Below are positions 6,983 through 14,042 of a stretch of DNA of 42,187 nucleotides, piece after piece. The stretch is from JAKQHY01 sp034429475. GTDB taxonomy: Bacteria; Chloroflexota; Anaerolineae; B4-G1; SLSP01. The stretch's first letter is position 1. Every line of letters starts with the position of its first letter. Under the pieces are notes generated by a model. It did no database searches. It saw nothing but the letters and a program-made list of their open reading frames with translations, and had not been told where the DNA came from. Location: NCBI GenBank assembly GCA_034429475.1, contig DAOUGD010000266.1, forward strand, positions 1 through 42,187, given 5' to 3'. The position numbers were made by a program, and so were the translations under genes.

Positions 6983-7184
6983 GGCGAGTCTCCAGCACCT
7001 GTTGGACCACCTGCGCGGTTTCTGGGGGGTAAGTGTAGTCAAACAGTTTACTACCACACTGCGGACAGCCTTTCCGGGCCAGGCGCGGCACGTTCTCCTG
7101 AGTCAGATCGGCGCCGCATTGGTTGCAAGTCACGCGCTGGGCGCGCTTAAACATGGTAATCAGGGCTAACATACGATTTTTCAC
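6963..7184 (-). CDS. 73-residue zinc-ribbon protein
   Basis: Starts with GTG at 7184 and has GGAGG 6 bases upstream. It contains CNQCGADL and GCPQCGSKLF, a CxxC/CxxC zinc ribbon over about residues 19-46, followed by a helical tail (ETAQVVQQVLETRR). Similar spacing in the following gene suggests a local duplication. Such ribbons often bind nucleic acids or proteins. No specific role can be given. Confidence 0.6.
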   Translation of the reverse strand: MKNRMLALITMFKRAQRVTCNQCGADLTQENVPRLARKGCPQCGSKLFDYTYPPETAQVVQQVLETRRVRRAH

Positions 7185-7410
7185 TATCTACCTCCACGAT
7201 GTAAATATCTGGGTCTATCCGCTCTGGGCGGAAGGGCTGAATGCCGAAAAGTTTGAGTTTCAGCCAGGTTACGACGCGATCTATCCAGCGATTGACGCTG
7301 ATCACCGTCCCGACTGACTTTTTGAGCTGCTTTTCGCGCTCTTCTGTGCGCCCGTGGCCGTACTTCCATTCTCCCCGAATGGAGAAGGCGCGGGGCGTCC
7401 GGTGCTTCAA
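7147..7410 (-). CDS. Small protein with amphipathic/hydrophobic segment, start uncertain
   Basis: The frame ending at 7147 has sensible protein composition from about residue GEWKYGHGRTEEREKQ onward (VNRWIDRVVTWLKLKLFG, then RIDPDIYIVEVDSEKSY). No ATG with a good ribosome-binding site exists after the upstream gene stops at 7460; the given start is a TTG at 7410 and a GTG at 7305 is also possible. A competing frame (7184-7459) starts with ATG next to the previous stop, but its translation is Arg/Pro-rich and looks non-coding. A sequencing frameshift here is possible. Confidence 0.4.
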   Translation of the reverse strand: MKHRTPRAFSIRGEWKYGHGRTEEREKQLKKSVGTVISVNRWIDRVVTWLKLKLFGIQPFRPERIDPDIYIVEVDSEKSYVSPDYHV

Positions 7411-7459
7411 TTCCTGGGATTTGGTGCGCGGTTCCCAGGCGCGGCCCGGATTCCGCCAT

Positions 7460-7849
7460 CTAGGGCGCGAGCGAAACGGTCTGTGTGAGGGTTTGGACTT
7501 TGAGCAGGTTCCCATTTTCGCAGCGATACTGCGCGACCTCCGTTCCATGATCAATCCACAGTAGATCACCGGCGGCGACCAGGCCACCGGCCGGATTACT
7601 ACACAGCGCCGGTGTGGGCGTGGCGACCGGCGCGGCGACGGCGACTGGTGTGTCTGTGGACTTTTCCGGGCTGGATAACAGGCCCTTGAATGGCCCAACG
7701 GTGACACCAATGACGACAAAGGCGATCACGGCCAACACTATCCACCAGTTTTCGGCGAGAATCCCGCCGCCGCCGCCGCTGCGCTTGGCTTGCGCCTGGC
7801 GGGCCAGTTGGATCGGGTCAACTCCAGTAGGACAGTAAATCACTTTCAT
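7460..7849 (-). CDS. 129-residue single-TM protein with extracytoplasmic domain
   Basis: The ATG at 7849 overlaps the previous stop as ATGA. The N-terminus (MKVIYCPTGVDPIQLARQ) is followed by a Gly run (GGGGG about 26-30), one TM helix (about 35-54), a Thr/Pro-rich spacer (TDTPVAVAAPVATPTP) and a C-terminal domain with two Cys that may form a disulfide (ALCSNPAGG and QYRCENG). No family was recognised. The PT-like spacer links it in style to the LamG protein encoded just upstream. Confidence 0.65.
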   Translation of the reverse strand: MKVIYCPTGVDPIQLARQAQAKRSGGGGGILAENWWIVLAVIAFVVIGVTVGPFKGLLSSPEKSTDTPVAVAAPVATPTPALCSNPAGGLVAAGDLLWIDHGTEVAQYRCENGNLLKVQTLTQTVSLAP

Positions 7850-9024
7850 TTCGGATTCTTTACTTGCTCGATTAGCCAGCCGATCATGACGGTCGCCAGG
7901 ATGATCGCGGCTACAACAAACAACAGATTGCCTTGATTGATCGCGTCTACCGTTTTTCCGGCAAACCATAGCCAGCCCGATCCCGGCGTGTCAAACCCGC
8001 CCGAAAATGACGGTAGAATATCCCCAAGTTCCCCGGTTTCGATAGTTGAGACGGGCAAGGCGGCGATCTGCATGGGTAAGGGCGTCAAGGTTGGGATCGG
8101 CGTCAAGGTGGGAATAACCGTTCCTGTAGGACGCGGGGTGGCTGTGCCGTGGGGAACCGGCGTTTGTACCGGCGTGGGCGTTCCCCGTTGTACCGGAGGA
8201 AAGAGATACAGCGTGGGTGTGGTCTGGGGCGTGCTAGGCGGTTCTGGGGTATAGGTGGGGGTGGGGGGATAGGGGGTCCAGGTGGCTTCCGGGGTATTGG
8301 TCGGATAACCTCCTATTTCGGCATATGACCTTCCGTAGTCATAATGGTATAGCCAGTCTATCTCGGAGTCGGACAGAGCCCGATTCCAGAAAGCCACCTC
8401 GTCTAGTATATAGTTCCAATACCCTGATCCTATCCATAGGTATCCGCTCTCGCTATTTAGAACGATGTAACCGGATGTAACCACGCTCCCCCCATTCACG
8501 CTTATAAAAAAATGGTCACTATCCGCATCGTACCCGCACACGATAAACTCCCACTCGCTTTGCAGGAAATTGCTTTCCGCGTAGTAGTTATTTGTATCAT
8601 CAGTGATTCTTATCTTGCCGCTCTGGTAGTCTAGATATACGAAATATTGCCCGCCCCCCACAATCAACACTGCTACGTCATCCTCCATCGTTCCTTGCAC
8701 CCACATAGAGAAGGTAAAACTTCCCCCATCCATAAACGTGTAATCCTGCGAGCTGGTGCGCAACGCTCCGCCGCTAAACTCGGCGGCTGACGCCAGCTTT
8801 CCGGTAGCAACATATTCAACATCTGGAGCTACTATGCTGAGATCGTTATCTCCATGTGAGTCAGTATAAACTTGAGAAGTGTCCATGTCCCACCATGAAA
8901 CAAGCCCGTTTTCTATGCCAAATTGAGCAGTTACCGGGAATAACGGAAACAGCAATACAGATAACAACAAGCCCAAGCCATACAGCCTAAAGCGTCCAGA
9001 ATAGGTCGAATATTTTGATAACAA
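7846..9024 (-). CDS. LamG/concanavalin-A-like surface protein with PT-rich stalk and C-terminal TM
   Basis: The proposed start is a TTG at 9024 with GAGG 9 bases ahead, which gives a plausible signal peptide (hydrophobic GLGLLLSVLLFPLFPVTAQ); the frame is open to 9069. Then follow a LamG/laminin-G-like jelly roll (about 40-235: GLVSWWDMD, GSFTFSMWVQG, ILDEVAFWNRALSDSEI, the usual LamG ending), a Thr/Pro stalk of about 80 residues, and a TM helix near the C-terminus (NLLFVVAAIILATVMIGW). The design is a cell-surface or envelope binding protein, with sugar or protein ligand unknown. In this element it could mediate contact with recipient or host cells. It overlaps the upstream gene by 38 bases. 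Confidence 0.75.
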   Translation of the reverse strand: MLSKYSTYSGRFRLYGLGLLLSVLLFPLFPVTAQFGIENGLVSWWDMDTSQVYTDSHGDNDLSIVAPDVEYVATGKLASAAEFSGGALRTSSQDYTFMDGGSFTFSMWVQGTMEDDVAVLIVGGGQYFVYLDYQSGKIRITDDTNNYYAESNFLQSEWEFIVCGYDADSDHFFISVNGGSVVTSGYIVLNSESGYLWIGSGYWNYILDEVAFWNRALSDSEIDWLYHYDYGRSYAEIGGYPTNTPEATWTPYPPTPTYTPEPPSTPQTTPTLYLFPPVQRGTPTPVQTPVPHGTATPRPTGTVIPTLTPIPTLTPLPMQIAALPVSTIETGELGDILPSFSGGFDTPGSGWLWFAGKTVDAINQGNLLFVVAAIILATVMIGWLIEQVKNPK

Positions 9025-9679
9025 TTTGCGATACCTCAGAAAATAGCATTGCCAGCTTCCAGAACGCATCCAACACGCTGCCCAGCATGGCGATCACGGC
9101 GCCGATCAACCGGGCCAGGAACGCCGCTAGATTCACAAAAACGATCCAGCCGATCCCGATGAATACGAACACCAAATCCAGTCCCATTGGCCCCAGCGCC
9201 GAAACCGCGCGGGCATAGCTCAGACCCAGGGAGACGCTTTGAGACATCCGTTGGGCCATCCCGACGACCGTGGTTCGTTGCGTCCCGTCGTAGACGCTCA
9301 ACGTAGCCGGGTTGCCGATGGCATTTGATATGTTGTCAGTGACACTCCGTAGCGACGCTACCGAGCCTTTCATTTCAGCATACCGGGACTGCATCGCGCC
9401 CCGGAAAACGGCCACGCGATTGCTGGTCAACGTTTGCAACGCGGCGCGTTCATCCGCCATCACGGGCAGTTCGCTCATGTCTACGGACGGAAACGAGACG
9501 GACGGCAAGGAAACCGCACCCGGCATAGAGGGCAGCGGCGCGGGCAGTTCTCCCGACGTGATCCCGACCGAGTTGGTATGCAGCGGGTCATTGGGCGGGA
9601 CATCGGCCAGCACCGGCACGGCGGCCAGGAAGATTATGATAAAAATTCCAACGTTTCTGAAAACTTTTTGAGTGTCCAT
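8987..9679 (-). CDS. Exported 230-residue protein with C-terminal membrane segments
   Basis: The start at 9679 (MDTQKVFRNVGIFIIIF) gives a normal signal peptide ending near VLADVPPND. The middle is Ser/Pro-rich, then helical and coiled-coil-like (about 70-140, ERAALQTLTSNRVAVFRG). Two or more TM helices follow (about 158-182 LDLVFVFIGIGWIVFVNLAA and 184-205), and an amphipathic C-terminus (FSEVSQIVIKIFDLFWTL). No family was recognised. Overlap by 46 bases with the gene before and 38 with the gene after suggests it works together with the 860-residue and LamG proteins. Confidence 0.65.
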   Translation of the reverse strand: MDTQKVFRNVGIFIIIFLAAVPVLADVPPNDPLHTNSVGITSGELPAPLPSMPGAVSLPSVSFPSVDMSELPVMADERAALQTLTSNRVAVFRGAMQSRYAEMKGSVASLRSVTDNISNAIGNPATLSVYDGTQRTTVVGMAQRMSQSVSLGLSYARAVSALGPMGLDLVFVFIGIGWIVFVNLAAFLARLIGAVIAMLGSVLDAFWKLAMLFSEVSQIVIKIFDLFWTL

Positions 9680-12216
9680 TGCATCAACGCCAAGGTGATG
9701 GCGGCCAGCGCGATCACGTTTAGGGCTACCAACGGGGTGTCGGCCAGGGCCGTATTCACAAAATTGACACCCTCCCACAGAAATGCCCCTACCCCGTCAA
9801 AATCCGTGCCGAGATATGCGACTGATTCACTGGTCAGGCCGTCGCGCACGCCGTTGATCAGCACGATCAGGACGTTGCCCAGGTTTTGCAGTAATAGCAT
9901 TCCCGAGCTCATTTCCAGTCCCATCTCTGCCTGGATTTCATCCCAGAAATACAGCATGTCATCCCACAAGGCATCCAGGTCCTGCAACAAAAAGAACAGG
10001 TCAACGCCCAACAGATCGCCCAAGAAGGTAATGAAGCCTTTGACGATCTCCCATAGAAACCATCCAAAATCTACCAGAACGCTTCCCATCCAGGCAAACA
10101 GATTGGAAAACTGCGTTCCTAGCCAGTCTAACATGCGAAAAACCAACGCATTGATCCAATCTGGAATCCCTAACAGCCCATCGGACGGATCAAGGTTGGG
10201 AATCCGCAAAACAACATTCTCCAAAAAACGGACAATCCCATTGTAGGCGATGGATATAGCCCGAATGACCAGGCAGATACCATACATAATCCAATCTGCC
10301 AGATACTTGAATAAATAAATATACAGGGGATCGCCAGAGCCTGCTGGATTCCAAGTCGGACGTTCACACTCTCCGACGGGCAGGGCGTCGTCAGGACTGG
10401 ACAGGCACATGTAATCTACCTGCGCGTTGTCGCCGGCAGCAATGACCACCCCCCCCGGCAACCGGGGGCTTTGCTCTTCGACAAACACATCTACGGTATA
10501 CAGCCCCCAACCCTCTACCAGGTCCACAGTATACATCTGGGAGCCGCCGGCGATCATGGCGTCGGTATCCGTGCCGGCCATGAGGGTACCGGACACGGCC
10601 CCTACCGCACGGGCGCGTAGTTCAATCTTCCAAACCGTCCCCGTATTTTGAATAGGCGCCTGCCAGACCATGCCGCCGTTGTCTTCATTGACGGCGCCGT
10701 TGCCGGTATCCCCATCCCATGACACGGAGCCGGACGTGGCCCACCCCCCTAACCCTTGCACGAAGTCAGGATTAACCAGGTGACATTCATCTTCTCGCAA
10801 CTGGGGCATGATCTCTGTGGCGTCCAAAACACAAATGGACAGAATCTTCAGTTGTGGGCCTTCATTGCGAAAGGCCAGTCTGACATTTTCTGACGGCAGC
10901 GCAATTGCGCCGGTCGTAGGCAGGGTATACGTCACCATCTGCCGACCGCGCCATGTGCCTTCCACCAGAAACGGGCGTGTGTTGATTTCCGGCGCGACCA
11001 TGAGGGTGCCGCCCAGGCGCTCAACCGGAAAGTATGGATTTTCCAGCACATACCGCACAGCAATATGCGTGGCGGTAATGGCCACACGATCTTCGTAAAC
11101 CAGGCCGGCATAGTCGCCGGCCATGACGGGTTCGGTCAGGACCTCCAGCCCGTCTGGACACAGTAAACTGGGGGTCAATGGGCGCGGCGCTTCCTGGATG
11201 CACACGGACATCAGGTATAGTTCACTCACCGTGGCAAAGCGTAGATTGATGGGCGGAATGGTCACGCCGCCATACGGATCATACGTGTATCCGCCGCCGT
11301 AGGGGTCTTTGTGGTAGGGATCGGTACGATTGGGAACGCTGAGATTCCGCACTTCCTGATACGCCCCCCATTCCCGCACGTGCGTCTGCCTCCCATTGAA
11401 CTCCCCGGTTACCTGGATAGGGGCGTTGTCATTGCTGGGATCGCTGTAGACATACGTAACCCAGGCGCGCTCAAAGGGTAACGTACCACTCAGGTAGGTG
11501 CCTTCCCAAGCTGAGTATGGCGGCATCAGGATCGGGCCGTCTTGCAACACCTCCAAGCCAGCGCCCCCGGCGCATGTTAAAACCGGTTCCGGCTCTGGCT
11601 CTGTTTCGCCAAACAAAAACCATACAGATGCGTAAGCGTATGTCGGAGAGCTGCAAAACGATTCATTAACAAAAATCCTGGTATACAGCTGATAGCCCCA
11701 TCTAGCCGCCGTTGGGGTCATGACAACAGTATCTGTTATGCCCCCGCCATACTCCCGACAGCCCGCCGTTCCGCCGCCATACGACGATCCCCCAGCGTCT
11801 ACGTCAGATACATACAGCCCATCAACCCAGTTAACATCATAGTCCGTAGACAGAAGGTAGCCGCCATTGCCGTAACTGGTCAGGGCGTAGCTAAACGTCG
11901 GCGACTCATCAGGCACACCGTACCCACATACAGTAAACCATTCCTCAATCTTATTACTACCGGCTCCGTCTGGCAGGGTTTGTGAGTAGCTCCATGTATA
12001 GACAATCCCCGGCTCGACGCTGCCCATATATTGATCCGAATCGGTAACCTCCCCATTACTATTCAGCACGTTGATGCATGTCACTTGTTTTTTCCAAACG
12101 TGGTAAATGGTTGGGGTTTGGGCTACAGCCGGCATGGGCGGGCGCATCCATGCCAAAAACGCCGCCAAAATCATGGCGGCGATCAGCAGCGGAAAGGTTA
12201 AGCGCAAAGATTTCAT
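9634..12216 (-). CDS. 860-residue exported protein: duplicated module, galactose-binding-like domain, multi-pass C-terminus
   Basis: The ATG at 12216 overlaps the previous stop (ATGA). A signal peptide (MKSLRLTFPLLIAAMILAAF, cleavage near AVA-QT) precedes about 590 extracytoplasmic residues. Two modules of about 125 residues look duplicated: both open with a Cys and LEVL (CAGGAGLEVL, CPDGLEVL), hold G-x-x-x-GRQ, and close with a Leu/Ser-Cys strand (LYLMSVCIQ, LKILSICVL). Next comes a CBM/galactose-binding-like domain (NPDFVQGLGGWATSGSVSW to VDYMCLSS). The last 235 residues are hydrophobic, with several TM or amphipathic helices rich in Trp, Phe, Leu and Asp. No family was recognised. It is the largest product of the element and a candidate surface, pore or virion protein. 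Confidence 0.72.
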   Translation of the reverse strand: MKSLRLTFPLLIAAMILAAFLAWMRPPMPAVAQTPTIYHVWKKQVTCINVLNSNGEVTDSDQYMGSVEPGIVYTWSYSQTLPDGAGSNKIEEWFTVCGYGVPDESPTFSYALTSYGNGGYLLSTDYDVNWVDGLYVSDVDAGGSSYGGGTAGCREYGGGITDTVVMTPTAARWGYQLYTRIFVNESFCSSPTYAYASVWFLFGETEPEPEPVLTCAGGAGLEVLQDGPILMPPYSAWEGTYLSGTLPFERAWVTYVYSDPSNDNAPIQVTGEFNGRQTHVREWGAYQEVRNLSVPNRTDPYHKDPYGGGYTYDPYGGVTIPPINLRFATVSELYLMSVCIQEAPRPLTPSLLCPDGLEVLTEPVMAGDYAGLVYEDRVAITATHIAVRYVLENPYFPVERLGGTLMVAPEINTRPFLVEGTWRGRQMVTYTLPTTGAIALPSENVRLAFRNEGPQLKILSICVLDATEIMPQLREDECHLVNPDFVQGLGGWATSGSVSWDGDTGNGAVNEDNGGMVWQAPIQNTGTVWKIELRARAVGAVSGTLMAGTDTDAMIAGGSQMYTVDLVEGWGLYTVDVFVEEQSPRLPGGVVIAAGDNAQVDYMCLSSPDDALPVGECERPTWNPAGSGDPLYIYLFKYLADWIMYGICLVIRAISIAYNGIVRFLENVVLRIPNLDPSDGLLGIPDWINALVFRMLDWLGTQFSNLFAWMGSVLVDFGWFLWEIVKGFITFLGDLLGVDLFFLLQDLDALWDDMLYFWDEIQAEMGLEMSSGMLLLQNLGNVLIVLINGVRDGLTSESVAYLGTDFDGVGAFLWEGVNFVNTALADTPLVALNVIALAAITLALMQWTLKKFSETLEFLS

Positions 12217-12470
12217 GGGGTTAGTCCGTTGAAACAAATCAAAGTACCTGTTACCAGACACGTCTCATGCGGCCTCGCCGCGGAAACTTTGTGCCGCGTC
12301 TCCAACTCTGCGATAGAGTCCATGCGGGGTGAGAGTGCCTCAAAAAACCAGAACAGTAGCCAGCCGGCCAGGGCCAGAGCAATGGCTAACTGGACGCAGC
12401 CCCGCAACAGTGAAGGGCGGTAGCCTTTCTGCGGCGGCATAGATGTTGTGGGGCTGCATCCAGTTATCAT
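12213..12470 (-). CDS. 85-residue single-TM protein
   Basis: Starts MITGCSPTTSMPPQKGYR; a GTG one codon earlier is possible. One clear TM helix (about 28-46, VQLAIALALAGWLLFWFF) is followed by a coil-like segment (MDSIAELETRHK) and a short Cys-containing end (CLVTGTLICFNG). No family was recognised. It sits between the 46-residue and 860-residue genes, with its stop overlapping the next ATG. Confidence 0.55.
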   Translation of the reverse strand: MITGCSPTTSMPPQKGYRPSLLRGCVQLAIALALAGWLLFWFFEALSPRMDSIAELETRHKVSAARPHETCLVTGTLICFNGLTP

Positions 12471-12472
12471 CA

Positions 12473-12613
12473 CTAGCGGAACGCGCTGATGATCCGGTTG
12501 ACGATGACGAAACCCAGTGCAATGCCGGCGGACACATAGACCACGGGCAGCAACGCATTCACGATATCATCGGCATATCCGAAGATTTCGTTGATGTCGA
12601 GAGAAAACGTCAT
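12473..12613 (-). CDS. 46-residue single-TM protein with very strong ribosome-binding site
   Basis: A short frame beginning MTFSLDINEIFGYADDI: an acidic amphipathic N-terminus, one TM helix (about 19-38, ALLPVVYVSAGIALGFVI) and a basic end (NRIISAFR). AAGGAGGTG stands 5 bases before the ATG, the best ribosome-binding site in the operon, implying high expression. The acid-TM-base layout resembles filamentous-phage major coat proteins and pilin-like subunits, but no leader peptide is present. The resemblance is only in architecture. Confidence 0.65.
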   Translation of the reverse strand: MTFSLDINEIFGYADDIVNALLPVVYVSAGIALGFVIVNRIISAFR

Positions 12614-12646
12614 GGCGCACCTCCTTGTAGAATAGAATGACTTTTA

Positions 12647-12823
12647 CTACTTATCCGCCGCAGCACCGCGCATCACCCACTTCTTAGCAAAGATAGCCCA
12701 GCGATCTATTCGCAGGCTCTCCAGCAGCGCAATGTAAACCGCCATGACGATGTAGATCGCCAACAGCGTGCCGGCCAGATAGAGCAAACTGCCCCCGATC
12801 ACGGCCCAAATCGCGGCTTCCAT
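12647..12823 (-). CDS. 58-residue single-TM protein
   Basis: The ATG at 12823 overlaps the previous stop (TGATG); a GTG three codons earlier is possible. The N-terminal two thirds is hydrophobic (MEAAIWAVIGGSLLYLAGTL, then AIYIVMAVYIALL), followed by a basic tail (RIDRWAIFAKKWVMRG). No family was recognised. One of several tiny membrane proteins clustered at 12473-13406. Confidence 0.6.
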   Translation of the reverse strand: MEAAIWAVIGGSLLYLAGTLLAIYIVMAVYIALLESLRIDRWAIFAKKWVMRGAAADK

Positions 12824-12924
12824 CACGCCCACCGCCGAATGAGTTCGGCAAACCCAAACGCGATCACCAGCGGGATCGCGCCCAGAAAGCTGACCACCAG
12901 AACAATCACAATGGCCTGGATCAT
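12823..12924 (-). CDS. 33-residue TM peptide
   Basis: A short frame starting MIQAIVIVLVVSFLGAIP, almost entirely hydrophobic with the basic end LIRRWA. Its ATG overlaps the previous stop as ATGA and its stop overlaps the next ATG as TGATG, so coupling on both sides supports a real gene. Function unknown. Confidence 0.55.
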   Translation of the reverse strand: MIQAIVIVLVVSFLGAIPLVIAFGFAELIRRWA

Positions 12925-13202
12925 CGGGAGGTCAGGCGCTCCATTACGCTCAGGAAAATATCCAGCAGCAGCAGCCCGGCCACGAATAGCCCGGCGAGGA
13001 TGATGCCGCCCTCGCCGTATGTGATTTCCTGGTGAACGACGTAATCATCCGTGACAATGGGCGTCGGCCAGGGCCAGGGCGTGGGCGTCTGCGCGGCCAC
13101 GGGAAAAGCGGTGAGGGTGAGGAACAACAGTAACCCGGCAACTCCCAGGCACTTCCTCACCCTCCTGTCAATAAAAATTTGGGCATGATTGCGTCGAATC
13201 AT
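12921..13202 (-). CDS. Small exported protein with PT spacer and C-terminal TM
   Basis: A signal peptide (GLLLFLTLTAFPVAAQ) leads into a Trp/Pro/Thr spacer (TPTPWPWPTPIVTDD) and a TM helix (ILAGLFVAGLLLLDIF) with a short cytoplasmic end. The start is uncertain: the ATG at 13202 lies inside a perfect hairpin, whereas AGGAGG sits directly against a GTG at 13160. It could be a pilin- or coat-like subunit by size (about 55 mature residues), but this is only inference. Confidence 0.6.
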   Translation of the reverse strand: MIRRNHAQIFIDRRVRKCLGVAGLLLFLTLTAFPVAAQTPTPWPWPTPIVTDDYVVHQEITYGEGGIILAGLFVAGLLLLDIFLSVMERLTSR

Positions 13203-13204
13203 GC
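13177..13204 (-). terminator. Hairpin with T-run inside the operon
   Basis: On the minus strand GGGCATGATT pairs perfectly with AATCATGCCC around a 6-base loop, followed by AAATTTTTATT. This looks like a Rho-independent terminator or attenuator between the 53-residue gene and the following small exported gene. It would reduce, not abolish, downstream transcription, or process the message. It also covers a possible start codon. Confidence 0.5.
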
Positions 13205-13244
13205 CCACAGTGTACTAAACTCCCCGGTTAAAAGCGATCAGATT

Positions 13245-13406
13245 TCATGAGGGGTCGGATTCTACCACGTAATCTTCCTTCCGGTTGCGCTCGATACGCA
13301 CGGTAAAGGGCAGTTTGTTCCTCCCCATCAGGAATCCGACAATAAACATGACGATAGGGGCCCCCAAGACGCCCCCCAGACAGAGCATACCCGTCCACTC
13401 GCTCAT
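13245..13406 (-). CDS. 53-residue single-TM protein
   Basis: Starts MSEWTGMLCLGGVLGAPIV; one TM helix (about 8-27) then a charged cytoplasmic tail (RIERNRKEDYVVESDPS). AGGAGG lies 7 bases before the ATG. It overlaps the upstream zinc-ribbon gene as ATGA. No family was recognised. Confidence 0.6.
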   Translation of the reverse strand: MSEWTGMLCLGGVLGAPIVMFIVGFLMGRNKLPFTVRIERNRKEDYVVESDPS

Positions 13407-13579
13407 GCGTCGCCCTCCTGGATGGTCGTTTCGACAATCACATTAGCGGCGCAATTCCGACATACGCACTCGATCACCCCCGTTTTTCCGGCGTCCTCTA
13501 CCCAGACTCTGGCGACTTCCATTTCTCCTCCGCAATGTGTGCATGGTTCAATAACAATACTGATCTTATCGGTCTCCAT
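13403..13579 (-). CDS. 58-residue zinc-ribbon protein
   Basis: Starts METDKISIVIEPCTHCGGEM; CTHC (13-16) pairs with CVCRNC (39-44) to make a rubredoxin-like zinc ribbon. GGGAGGG precedes the ATG. It overlaps the coiled-coil membrane gene upstream by 14 bases and the next gene by 4. Likely a small nucleic-acid- or protein-binding factor; nothing more specific can be said. Confidence 0.6.
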   Translation of the reverse strand: METDKISIVIEPCTHCGGEMEVARVWVEDAGKTGVIECVCRNCAANVIVETTIQEGDA

Positions 13580-14042
13580 GTTTCCCTCCCTTTTTGAAAT
13601 AGAAATAGATCGCCGCTATCACAAACGCGATGGTTAACGGCCACAAACTGATAGGCTCATACTCATAGGTCATAAATATCCTCCTGATTTCTTGCTGGAT
13701 GCGTAGCCAGTTGCGCACCGGGGCTACGCTGATATCTAAATCGTCAACCCGCTCGTGTAGGTCATTCAGCCGTTGCGTGCGGTCTTCTTCCTCACGCCAT
13801 ACCTCTAAACTGTTAAGGCGCTCCTCCAGGCGTCCTTGATAGAATTTTCGGCGTTCCCTACGGCTATCCAATTCTTCCATGATTGCCAGGTATGCCGCAA
13901 TCAGCACCGCAGCGGCGGCGGTACAGCCCAAGCCCAGCCCGACATACCGCAACGCAGGATCATCGGCAATGAAATAGCCGCCGAAACCAAACGTAGCCGC
14001 AAATAACACCACCCCCACAAAACTCCAAAAGTCATCATCCAT
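13566..14042 (-). CDS. 158-residue membrane protein with central coiled coil
   Basis: Two N-terminal TM helices (about 7-27 and 34-53) are followed by a charged coiled-coil region (about 55-105, ELDSRRERRKFYQGRLEERL, then DDLDISVAP), and a third TM helix near the C-terminus (about 132-148) before a basic tail KKGGKHGDR. It starts inside the end of the translocase gene (8-base overlap), with GAGG 5 bases ahead of the ATG. Its position right after the FtsK-like pump suggests a membrane partner or anchor for it. No family was recognised. Confidence 0.65.
   Translation of the reverse strand: MDDDFWSFVGVVLFAATFGFGGYFIADDPALRYVGLGLGCTAAAAVLIAAYLAIMEELDSRRERRKFYQGRLEERLNSLEVWREEEDRTQRLNDLHERVDDLDISVAPVRNWLRIQQEIRRIFMTYEYEPISLWPLTIAFVIAAIYFYFKKGGKHGDR

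Noticed and set aside
7184..7459. 91-codon minus-strand frame beginning with ATG right after the 129-residue gene
   Set aside because: Translation is Arg/Pro/His-rich with no hydrophobic or structured pattern; the overlapping frame ending at 7147 looks like real protein.
13228..13437. 69-codon minus-strand frame
   Set aside because: Out of frame with the 53-residue TM protein, which has a good ribosome-binding site and ATGA coupling.
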